DNA of 23,151 nucleotides from a virus. A program made the position numbers and the translations under genes. Where the stretch lies: positions 1 through 23,151 of the IMG/VR virus record IMGVR_UViG_3300025828_000205; one strand, written 5' to 3'. This document shows positions 5,972 to 11,267 of this stretch, in pieces. The notes under the pieces are model-generated. The model was given only the letters and a program-made list of their open reading frames with translations, was not told the DNA's origin and did not search any database. The first letter of the stretch is position 1, and each line of letters starts with the position of its first letter.

Positions 5972-6624
5972 AAGTTGATAGATTGGTAGTTGTTAGTTTT
6001 GGTGGACAATTTACTAAATTGATTCCGATCGTCGTTGCGGAGCCAATTACTCAATGCGCTTTTGTAGTTCTTGTACTTCTTGTTCTTCGCTTGGCAATAG
6101 TCCACTAACGTATCGAATGCCTTGCCGATGTCCTTATCTTTGAACTTAGGCGCGAGTTCCCGGACCACTCTCTCCCTTTCCTGAATGAAGTTGTTTAAGG
6201 TGTTATATATATTAGTTTCTTTATTACTATCTATATTATTATTATAGTGTAAACTTTGTTTACTATCATCGTGTAAACTTTGTTTACTATCGGTGTAAAC
6301 TTTCTTTACAGTGTGTAAACTTTGTTTACTATCCTTATTTAGCTTCTCAACTGTATCATACCACAAGGTCGTGGACCGAAGATAGCTGGTGTTCTCGTCT
6401 TTCTCAATAAGGCCCTTTTCAATCAAACGATTAATAATCTTATGGACCGCGATTCGTGAAATGTTTAATGCATCTGCAAACCATTGCTTCGATGCGTAGC
6501 ACCATCCTGGAATGTTACTACCGTTATAAGCACTCAGCCTATAAACCATTGAAGCTACTATGTATTCATTGGTGCTGATGTCGAGCTTCTTCTGCTCCTC
6601 GTGAAAAATTGTGGTGTATCTCAT
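5968..6624 (-). CDS. Winged-helix replication initiator-like protein carrying the candidate origin
   Basis: A 218-residue protein starting MRYTTIFHEEQKKLDISTNE. The N-terminal part (about 1-90) reads as a winged-helix DNA-binding domain: YIVASMVYRLSA, WFADALNISRIAVHKIINRL as the helix-turn-helix, then LIEKGLIEKDE as the wing. The middle (about 100-140) is a low-complexity linker with three copies of DSKQSLH, encoded by the iteron array. The C-terminal part (about 145-205) is helical and ends in YKSALSNWLRND, resembling the end of DnaD/RepA-type phage replication proteins. The frame is open further upstream to 6849; an in-frame ATG at 6720 would add 32 residues but would translate through a terminator hairpin, so I prefer 6624. 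Role inferred: binds the repeats in its own gene and recruits the helicase encoded next. Confidence 0.75.
   Translation of the reverse strand: MRYTTIFHEEQKKLDISTNEYIVASMVYRLSAYNGSNIPGWCYASKQWFADALNISRIAVHKIINRLIEKGLIEKDENTSYLRSTTLWYDTVEKLNKDSKQSLHTVKKVYTDSKQSLHDDSKQSLHYNNNIDSNKETNIYNTLNNFIQERERVVRELAPKFKDKDIGKAFDTLVDYCQAKNKKYKNYKSALSNWLRNDDRNQFSKLSTKTNNYQSINL
6201..6333 (-). other. Candidate phage replication origin (iterons plus AT-rich region)
   Basis: Inside the initiator-like gene, four dyad repeats (6247-6333) are bordered on the downstream side of the gene by an AT-rich stretch (6201-6246, roughly 85% A+T by eye, with runs such as TTATATATATTAG). Iterons within the initiator gene, followed by an AT-rich unwinding element, is the layout of the lambda origin inside gene O. 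The flanking genes (a DnaA domain IV protein upstream, a DnaB helicase downstream) fit a replication module. Function is inferred from architecture. Confidence 0.6.
6247..6333. repeat. Four tandem iterons with internal dyad symmetry
   Basis: Four copies start at 6247, 6271, 6293 and 6313 (steps of 24, 22 and 20 bases, about two helical turns). The core is GTAAACTTTGTTTAC, a perfect 6-bp dyad around TTT, at 6249-6263, 6273-6287 and 6315-6329. Copy three (6295-6309) has one changed base (CTTTAC for GTTTAC), breaking perfect symmetry. Copies are preceded by GT, and three are followed by TATC. They encode DSKQSLH peptides in the protein linker. Too short and too closely spaced for a CRISPR array. 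Confidence 0.9.
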
Positions 6625-6635
6625 AATGTACAAAT

Positions 6636-6670
6636 AAAAACCCCCGCGTCGATTGGACAAAACGCAGGGG
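6636..6670 (-). terminator. Rho-independent terminator upstream of the initiator gene
   Basis: The minus-strand RNA forms a 9-bp stem CCCCTGCGT/ACGCGGGGG (one G-U pair) around a 12-base loop, followed by five T. The stem occupies 6641-6649 and 6662-6670, and the T-tract 6636-6640. It lies between the DnaA-like gene and the chosen start of the initiator gene (6624), so it would reduce read-through into replication genes. The G-U pair becomes a mismatch on the plus strand, supporting minus-strand function. Confidence 0.7.
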
Positions 6671-6715
6671 TGATCATAGAAACTAAAACTAAATCTGTAC
6701 GGAAGGTGTCCAATC
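6651..6715 (-). promoter_or_regulatory. Putative antiterminator pairing (attenuator) of the initiator leader
   Basis: GATTGGACA at 6651-6659 (plus strand) and TGTCCAATC at 6707-6715 form a perfect 9-bp inverted repeat. In the minus-strand RNA, the upstream GATTGGACA can pair with TGTCCAATC inside the terminator loop, which could form a pseudoknot or compete with the terminator. The upstream arm lies at codons 2-4 of an in-frame leader ORF (ATG at 6720), so a translating ribosome would cover it. The complementarity is seen; the regulatory role is inference. Confidence 0.4.
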
Positions 6716-6739
6716 TTCATTGCTAATATAAAAAAAATA

Positions 6740-7138
6740 TTAATACCTCCGATAATAGTCAAATAATTTTTGCCGAAGGATATCCAACGTGTTTTCAATC
6801 CGCTCATCGAATGGCATCTGATTATTGATGGTGCGAACGTAGTGAACAACGCTGGAGTGATCGCGATTGATAAATCCTCCTATCGTGTAATAGGTGATCC
6901 CTGCATCCTCTTTGAGCAGATAACCGTAGTACATCCTCGCCATTACTTTGGGTTGCTTACGATTGGGTGATTGCGCCTCCTGAACCGTTACTCCGAAGTG
7001 ATCGCAACAAACCTTGAGTACTTCGAATGGGTTTACCTTCCTGAACTCGTACCATTGCATTGGCCGATTGTACTCGACCTTGCCCTCTGGTGCAACGGGT
7101 GCTACCTTCTCTACCGAATAAGTGTAAACCGATTTCAT
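6740..7138 (-). CDS. Stand-alone DnaA domain IV-like protein
   Basis: A 132-residue protein whose C-terminal half matches domain IV of the bacterial initiator DnaA, the part that binds DnaA boxes. The block RKQPKVMARMYYGYLL (60-75), then TYYTIGGFINRDHSSVVHYV (82-101), contains the helix-turn-helix and the DnaA signature RDHS-V-H; FDERIENTLDILRQKL follows. The AAA+ ATPase domain III is absent, so it cannot act as a full initiator. It may read DnaA boxes, divert host DnaA, or act with the initiator-like protein encoded downstream. VNPFEVLKVCCDHFGVTVQE (35-54) matches the start of domain IV. An internal Met27 is another possible start, but ATGA coupling to the exonuclease gene supports 7138. Confidence 0.8.
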   Translation of the reverse strand: MKSVYTYSVEKVAPVAPEGKVEYNRPMQWYEFRKVNPFEVLKVCCDHFGVTVQEAQSPNRKQPKVMARMYYGYLLKEDAGITYYTIGGFINRDHSSVVHYVRTINNQMPFDERIENTLDILRQKLFDYYRRY

Positions 7139-7746
7139 ATCGTCTGAATTAATTGGTTAATGTATTCCCGAGCGTTATTCACTCGTTGCTGAAGGTCCTC
7201 GATAACGGAATGATCGTACTCCACCTCATAAACCTTTACGCGATGCTTAGCTTCAACTTGTGAATAGTCGTAGTGAACGTGTGTTAGATCTTCGGGTGTT
7301 TCCATCAATACGTACACTAACTCGGCCTTCTTTAATCCAGTCAAGTGCATATAAACCTGAAGCTGGTAGTAGTAGTCCTTATTCGGAATCTCATCCTCAA
7401 ATAAAGGGAAGGTAAAGCAGTCCCAGCTGCTCTTTATATCCACCACCTTATCGCGTGGGAATATAACATCGGGTGTACCGGTGAAGAAGTCATCCTCGTA
7501 GCTATCCTCGTTCTTAACTGCTAAATCCCAGCCGAGAACCTTCTCTGCAAAGTTGATGGAATCCTGCTCCACCTCAATTCCTTTGGTAAGGTACTTGGAA
7601 GTGATCACTTGTCGCACTCCGTATATCTGCTCCTTAGTCCACTCCTGAAGATAGGATTTCGTGGTTTCTGAAAGAACCTCCCCCTTTTTACGCGGGTTGG
7701 TCATTAACTTTCCTGCGGCTGATGCTCTAATTTTGAACTCTTTCAT
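7135..7746 (-). CDS. YqaJ/lambda-exonuclease-like PD-(D/E)xK nuclease
   Basis: A 203-residue nuclease. The active-site pattern is GTPDVIF (90-96) with Asp93, then VVDIKSSW (101-108) with Asp103 and Lys105, and YYYQLQVYMHLTG (125-137), where the glutamine helix follows. The N-terminal RASAAGKLMTNP is the opening motif seen in YqaJ-type recombinases. Such enzymes resect double-stranded ends 5' to 3' to give 3' single strands. It is ATGA-coupled behind the Erf gene, forming the classical two-component phage recombination pair (annealase plus exonuclease). Expected uses are repair of ends, concatemer formation and exchange with other phages. Confidence 0.88.
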   Translation of the reverse strand: MKEFKIRASAAGKLMTNPRKKGEVLSETTKSYLQEWTKEQIYGVRQVITSKYLTKGIEVEQDSINFAEKVLGWDLAVKNEDSYEDDFFTGTPDVIFPRDKVVDIKSSWDCFTFPLFEDEIPNKDYYYQLQVYMHLTGLKKAELVYVLMETPEDLTHVHYDYSQVEAKHRVKVYEVEYDHSVIEDLQQRVNNAREYINQLIQTI

Positions 7747-8306
7747 TTTGCTTGATTTGCTTGGATTAGTAATGCCTCACGGTCTGCACCGGTGAGCTTG
7801 AATTTACGATCTATCTGATTGATGTTTACCGTGTTATCACGGAGTGCGAGTACCGCCTTCTGCCAAGTTGGAGTACCTGGTTTCAGTTCCTCTTTACTCG
7901 GTGCGGGTTGGTTACGCTTCATTGCGCGCTCTCCATCGTCGTCGTTCTCTGCATTAAGTGATAACGCTGCGCTGATGGAATAACGCCGAGCGTAGGTAAT
8001 AGCTGAACCCATCGCTTGTGGATCTTTCTCTTTTGCAGCTACTAACTCTGTACCGAGAATGGAAACGTACTGCCCTGATGAATGTACGAAGGTGGTAACG
8101 ATGTGGTTCTCGTGTACGGGTTGGAATACTGCCAAGCCGTGTTCCTGAAGAACGGGTTCTACCTCGTTAAGGATTGCAGAAAGGTCTGCGTACTTGGATT
8201 TGAAGAAAGGGTTTTTACTTCCTTTGGTGATTGAACCGATGTGGCTCTTTGCTGCAACGAGTGCCTTTAGCACCTCGTCTGCATTGGGTGACTGTTGAAT
8301 AAACAT
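7743..8306 (-). CDS. erf: ERF-family single-strand annealing recombinase
   Basis: A 187-residue protein of the ERF superfamily (P22 Erf-like). Diagnostic parts are NPFFKSKYADLSAILNEVEP (32-51), HGLAVFQPV, and MGSAITYARRYSISAALSL (99-117), followed by the acidic ENDDDGE. Erf proteins form rings that anneal complementary single strands, here supplied by the exonuclease encoded immediately downstream. The C-terminal 50 residues, after a proline-rich linker (PAPSKEELKPGTPTW), look like a small helical partner-binding domain. The gene sits near the start of the early unit behind a consensus promoter. Confidence 0.92.
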   Translation of the reverse strand: MFIQQSPNADEVLKALVAAKSHIGSITKGSKNPFFKSKYADLSAILNEVEPVLQEHGLAVFQPVHENHIVTTFVHSSGQYVSILGTELVAAKEKDPQAMGSAITYARRYSISAALSLNAENDDDGERAMKRNQPAPSKEELKPGTPTWQKAVLALRDNTVNINQIDRKFKLTGADREALLIQANQAK

Positions 8307-8309
8307 AAT

Positions 8310-8402
8310 TTAATGGTTTGATTGATTAGTAAACTTGTTGTCTGCGTACTGCTGGAGTTTTGCCCAGCCGATGAATAGTGCGATAAAAAGTAGTGCGTTC
8401 AT
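8310..8402 (-). CDS. 30-aa membrane micropeptide (candidate)
   Basis: A 31-codon frame fills the 100-base gap between the 63-aa gene and erf: ATG at 8402, 4 bases after the upstream stop, and TAA at 8310, 3 bases before the erf start. The peptide begins MNALLFIALFIGWAKL, one hydrophobic segment of about 12 residues, and then has a polar tail. Tight spacing on both sides and a plausible membrane segment argue for a real gene, but its size makes chance possible. No family is recognised. Confidence 0.5.
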   Translation of the reverse strand: MNALLFIALFIGWAKLQQYADNKFTNQSNH

Positions 8403-8406
8403 ATTT

Positions 8407-8598
8407 TTAGAATTTACTGTGGTCGTTCATAAACTTTACTAACATCTCTGTATTGAGTGTCTTGAGCCAATCTGCGATATCCTCGTTGGCCAAGCTGCGT
8501 GCGTTAGTATCAAAATAAATTTGAGCTGCAAGACTTGCAAGCTGATTGTGGCTTACTTTCTTAGCGTAGTCGGTCCAGTCTGTTGTTTTAGTTGTCAT
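8407..8598 (-). CDS. Hypothetical 63-aa protein, first gene of the early unit
   Basis: I chose the ATG at 8598 (MTTKTTDWTDYAKKVSHNQL) because the longer frame to 8730 would run through both a consensus promoter and a terminator. The protein is soluble and helical, with short amphipathic segments (NQLASLAAQIYF and DIADWLKTL). No family is recognised. It is the first gene behind the promoter at 8630-8658, with 31 bases between the -7 box and the ATG, a typical place for small early proteins acting on the host. Confidence 0.7.
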   Translation of the reverse strand: MTTKTTDWTDYAKKVSHNQLASLAAQIYFDTNARSLANEDIADWLKTLNTEMLVKFMNDHSKF

Positions 8599-8629
8599 TG
8601 TGTAGTTGATTAAATGATTAATTCTTTGA

Positions 8630-8658
8630 CAAATATAACACTTTTCAACAAACCACAA
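8630..8658 (-). promoter_or_regulatory. Consensus Bacteroidota promoter of the early/replication unit
   Basis: The minus strand shows TTG (8658-8656), an 18-base spacer, and TATATTTG (8637-8630). This matches the Bacteroidota promoter TTG-N17..23-TAnnTTTG at every defined base. It lies between the late-unit terminator (8691-8719) and the first early gene (ATG 8598), as expected for a new transcription start. The predicted start is a few bases downstream of 8630. Confidence 0.8.
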
Positions 8659-8690
8659 CACAAAATGCAAGTTTTTTTTACTTAAGGCAT

Positions 8691-8719
8691 AAAAAAAGGC
8701 CCGAGAATCAACCCGAGCC
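8691..8719 (-). terminator. Terminator of the structural/lysis unit
   Basis: The minus-strand RNA gives an 8-bp stem, GGCTCGGG/CTCGGGCC, with two G-U pairs and the loop TTGATT (8698-8719), followed by seven T (8697-8691). Because of the G-U pairs, the plus strand cannot form the same stem, so it acts on minus-strand transcription. It closes the late operon just before the early promoter. Confidence 0.85.
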
Positions 8720-8770
8720 ATACTAATCAACTATCAAACTACTTCGTAAAGATACGGAATCTAACCCGTA

Positions 8771-9205
8771 CTACATCAAGATCGAAACTAAAAGTAGCAC
8801 CCCCAAACCAACGCCTCCGTAGATTATCGCGTTCTTGGTTGTATTCAGCCTCCGTTCCAGGATCGCTACCTCCTCCCGACAAAAGTCATACCGCTGGACC
8901 ATATAACCCTTCTGCAGCTCTTGAAGCTCTATTTGCTTATTGTAGTTCCCAGCTAAATTGCGGAAGTCGATTGCTTGTGCTTTGTAGTGAAGCAATAGCT
9001 TGTCTTGGGTCTGAATGATGCTATCTGCTATTAATAGGTCTTGATACCAAGTCCACACCGCCCGGAATTGTGTACCCGTTAGCGACGTATCGGTCTGCCC
9101 ATATACGGACTTGGTCAATAATGATATCAGTATTAACCATGTAATGTAAAGAATCCACACGTTGCCTTCGCGTTTTAAGGATTTCAAGTTCTGAATTAAG
9201 CGCAT
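8771..9205 (-). CDS. Membrane protein overlapping the Rz-like gene (spanin partner candidate)
   Basis: A 144-residue protein with an N-terminal signal-like segment (WILYITWLILISLLTKSVYG, 17-36, with a possible cleavage before Gln37), a long helical middle (about 50-120, heptad-like: QELQKGYMVQRYDF, EEVAILERRL), and a C-terminal transmembrane helix, AIIYGGVGLGVLLLVSIL (126-143). Its first 185 bases overlap the upstream gene in the +1 frame, the arrangement of lambda Rz/Rz1. Unlike Rz1 it has no lipobox cysteine, so it is not a typical outer-membrane spanin; it could be the inner-membrane member or a single-protein spanin. It is the last gene before the late terminator. No later Met keeps the signal segment, so the overlap appears genuine. 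Confidence 0.6.
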   Translation of the reverse strand: MRLIQNLKSLKREGNVWILYITWLILISLLTKSVYGQTDTSLTGTQFRAVWTWYQDLLIADSIIQTQDKLLLHYKAQAIDFRNLAGNYNKQIELQELQKGYMVQRYDFCREEVAILERRLNTTKNAIIYGGVGLGVLLLVSILM

Positions 9206-9416
9206 TGATCGTATCTTGTTTCTCGCGCAAAGATAACAAAAGTATCTCGTTGGAGTGTTTTATTTCTGTCAAAACAACGTTAAGACTATCATATTTGCGT
9301 TCTAAGCGATTATCTTCTTTCGATGGTACTCTATATCCAAAACGTATCCAAATGCCGTAAGAAGCCGTAAAAACCACTAAAGCAAGGCATATAATATCTT
9401 TGGCCGTTACTTTCAC
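9021..9416 (-). CDS. Rz-like inner-membrane coiled-coil protein (i-spanin candidate)
   Basis: A 131-residue protein with one N-terminal transmembrane helix (IICLALVVFTASYGIWIRFG, 8-27), then a charged coiled coil (about 33-85: LERKYDSLNVVLTEIKHSN, LLSLREKQDTINALNSELEI), and a short C-terminal tail containing Pro/Gly. This is the plan of lambda Rz: membrane anchor, periplasmic coiled coil, C-terminal contact region. It follows the endolysin and phosphoesterase genes, is ATGA-coupled to the latter, and its 3' end overlaps the next membrane gene. Such proteins join inner and outer membranes at the last lysis step, expected for a Gram-negative host. Confidence 0.6.
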   Translation of the reverse strand: MKVTAKDIICLALVVFTASYGIWIRFGYRVPSKEDNRLERKYDSLNVVLTEIKHSNEILLLSLREKQDTINALNSELEILKTRRQRVDSLHYMVNTDIIIDQVRIWADRYVANGYTIPGGVDLVSRPINSR

Positions 9417-10525
9417 TCGAAGTAATGCGTTAATCGTGCAATCTGTCCTCTATCCCGTGAATGAATGAATCCCTCAATCGCCTTGATTGCGCTATAACCT
9501 TGTCGATGGTGCCAGCTGTCCGTACCCGATGGACTGCGTAAACTCTCCACCGTTACTCCGGTGTAGTCTTTGGCCGTCTTGTGGTGTACGTGATGAGTGT
9601 ACACATATCGGAATGTCGTTTTGCTCCAGTCCTCCTTTGCTTCGTGCGCCATCAATAATGGAAGGTCGGCTTGCTTTGCTCCATCTCCGTGTGTTGTGCC
9701 GATTAAGTTGTTAAAATATCGGTAGTACTTTCTGTGGCTGATTGAGCAGTCGAACGTGATCGCATCGTTATTCCTGAACCAGGTCTGAATTACATCGGCC
9801 AAAAAGAACCCGTTCGTGTAATCGTGATTCGATGGATTGAATACAAAATGGACTGGTGCTACCGTGCAAAGGTATTCCAGGACCGCGATGTATATCTCCT
9901 TAGCGTGTAGGAAGTTGTCGTACCACATCCCATCCGTATCTTGTGGTGTGCCTGATGTCGTGGTTCTCTTCGGAGTGTCGATGTGCAGAATATCATTACC
10001 GCCCACGAATAGAATCTGATCAATGTCAAACCCTTGCGCTTTGTGTAGGATACCTGCAACGCCCTCCAGGACTCGCTGTTTTGCTATCTTCACGTTGTAC
10101 TCGTCGCCCGTTTCTACCTCCCGTGCTAACTTGCCAATGTGAACGTCGGCTGGATCAATAACCAATAGGTGAGGATTCTCCGAATGTTGGTAGTTGTATT
10201 CCGGGTAAATCGGCGCGTGGTTCTCCATCTCCGCAATCAACTCATCGCGAATGTCCTCGTACTTAATCGCCTCTGGTTTAACGTGTGCGCTGATGTGCTT
10301 ACCTTTGAACCAATAGTGGTTTACTTGGTCCGCATTGAATCCGTTCTGCTTTGCGAACTCATATAATCCTGAATGCTCTCGCAGTTTCTTTTTAAGGTAG
10401 AATTTCTTGCGAAGGTTGTCTTTGTTTACTCCGTATTGAGCAGATAACTCGCGGCAAAGGCCACGAAGATTCTTAGCACCATCAAGTTGATCGTAATGCT
10501 TTTCGATTATTTCGTTTGTAGTCAT
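9413..10525 (-). CDS. Metallophosphoesterase (calcineurin-like)
   Basis: A 370-residue protein. The first about 115 residues are helical, with a helix-turn-helix-like segment (LRGLCRELSAQYGVNKDNLR, 20-39), and may bind DNA. The rest carries the two-metal phosphoesterase motifs in order: DVH (127-129), GGND (175-178), NHD (233-235), THGDG (278-282) and HHVHHK (311-316). These ligate two metal ions and hydrolyse phosphate esters; the substrate (nucleic acid, nucleotide or protein) is not deducible. The gene lies between the endolysin and the spanin-like genes, an unexpected place for this enzyme, and is ATGA-coupled to the latter. The family pattern resembles Mre11/SbcD-like and phage-encoded phosphoesterases only at motif level. 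Confidence 0.85.
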   Translation of the reverse strand: MTTNEIIEKHYDQLDGAKNLRGLCRELSAQYGVNKDNLRKKFYLKKKLREHSGLYEFAKQNGFNADQVNHYWFKGKHISAHVKPEAIKYEDIRDELIAEMENHAPIYPEYNYQHSENPHLLVIDPADVHIGKLAREVETGDEYNVKIAKQRVLEGVAGILHKAQGFDIDQILFVGGNDILHIDTPKRTTTSGTPQDTDGMWYDNFLHAKEIYIAVLEYLCTVAPVHFVFNPSNHDYTNGFFLADVIQTWFRNNDAITFDCSISHRKYYRYFNNLIGTTHGDGAKQADLPLLMAHEAKEDWSKTTFRYVYTHHVHHKTAKDYTGVTVESLRSPSGTDSWHHRQGYSAIKAIEGFIHSRDRGQIARLTHYFE

Positions 10526-10531
10526 GGCTGC

Positions 10532-10942
10532 TTAGTAATACCAAGTCGCGGCTGGCTTGGTCGTGTCGATGTCTAAATGTACAAAGGTCCGCGCGATGCC
10601 TATCCGGTTAATACCGTGTCGCTTTGCTGATGCTATTATGGTATCTCTTTGTGCTCTGCTTCGTATCTTGATATCTACTGCGCAATAACACGGTTCGGTG
10701 TGTGCGCTATTCGCTACCCCTCCAACGTGCCTATTGTGCTCTAAGGTGCGAACGCCTGAATTGATTACGATCGGGAATCCTAACTCCTCGCGAATGGAAT
10801 CCAGCTTGCCTACCAATACCGGACTGATTAACTCCCCGCTGGTAATGTCGTCGGGTGATGCAAACTCATCGTAGGTGAAGTAAGTCGCTGCAACTACTCC
10901 TACTCCTAAGATAAACTTCTGTGCCTTACGTGATGGCCTCAT
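10532..10942 (-). CDS. Peptidase M15-type endolysin with N-terminal membrane anchor
   Basis: A 136-residue zinc peptidase. SGVRTLEHNRHVGGVANSAH (62-81) is the M15 core; ligands are likely His81, Asp90 and His122 (in FVHLDID). The enzyme should cut peptide crosslinks in peptidoglycan. The spacing His81-x8-Asp90 is two residues longer than the usual H-x6-D because of a CYC insertion (85-87). Residues 9-24 (KFILGVGVVAATYFTY) are a weak, Gly/Ala-containing membrane segment after a basic start, compatible with a signal-arrest-release endolysin exported by the host Sec system. ATGA coupling to the coiled-coil membrane gene upstream makes a lysis cassette. Confidence 0.85.
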   Translation of the reverse strand: MRPSRKAQKFILGVGVVAATYFTYDEFASPDDITSGELISPVLVGKLDSIREELGFPIVINSGVRTLEHNRHVGGVANSAHTEPCYCAVDIKIRSRAQRDTIIASAKRHGINRIGIARTFVHLDIDTTKPAATWYY

Positions 10943-11235
10943 TTTATTTGGTTTGCAGCCAACGTCTGTTTGATTTCGCTAAGCTGCTCTTGAATGTGGT
11001 CTAATATCTTGAATATCTTGTCGGTCGTGTCCTCATATCGGCCTAAATCCCTGCGAAGATATTCCACGTCTTTTTTAAGGTCTGATACTTCTGACTCTGC
11101 TCTGTTTACTCGCTCAATGGCCTGCTCGATGTCCTCGTACATCTGCTCGTACTTACTCCATAATAGTTTGCCTATTATCCCGAATACGGTGCTCACTCCA
11201 ATACCTACCAATGTAGCAACTAACTCAAAACTCAT
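10939..11235 (-). CDS. Membrane-anchored coiled-coil protein, holin candidate
   Basis: A 98-residue protein with one N-terminal hydrophobic segment (LVATLVGIGVSTVFGIIGKLLW, about 5-26) and then an unbroken charged heptad pattern (about 30-95: IERVNRAESEVSDLKKDVEY, YEDTTDKIFKILDHIQEQLS). One membrane helix with a cytoplasmic or periplasmic coiled coil is seen in class III holins and related phage lysis proteins. It directly precedes, and is ATGA-coupled to, the M15 endolysin gene. A holin or pinholin-regulator role is likely from position; a generic membrane scaffold is possible. Confidence 0.6.
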   Translation of the reverse strand: MSFELVATLVGIGVSTVFGIIGKLLWSKYEQMYEDIEQAIERVNRAESEVSDLKKDVEYLRRDLGRYEDTTDKIFKILDHIQEQLSEIKQTLAANQIK

Positions 11236-11267
11236 GTTCTTAATTTTTTACAAAAGTGTCTAAATAC

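Noticed and set aside
6247-6333. CRISPR array
   Set aside because: The units are about 21 bases with gaps of only a few bases, they encode part of a protein, and no cas genes are present.
6625-6849. N-terminal extension of the initiator-like protein, with in-frame starts at 6720 or 6849
   Set aside because: The added sequence looks like non-coding translation and runs through a strong terminator hairpin; the start at 6624 gives the usual winged-helix N-terminus. The 6720 frame is kept only as a possible leader.
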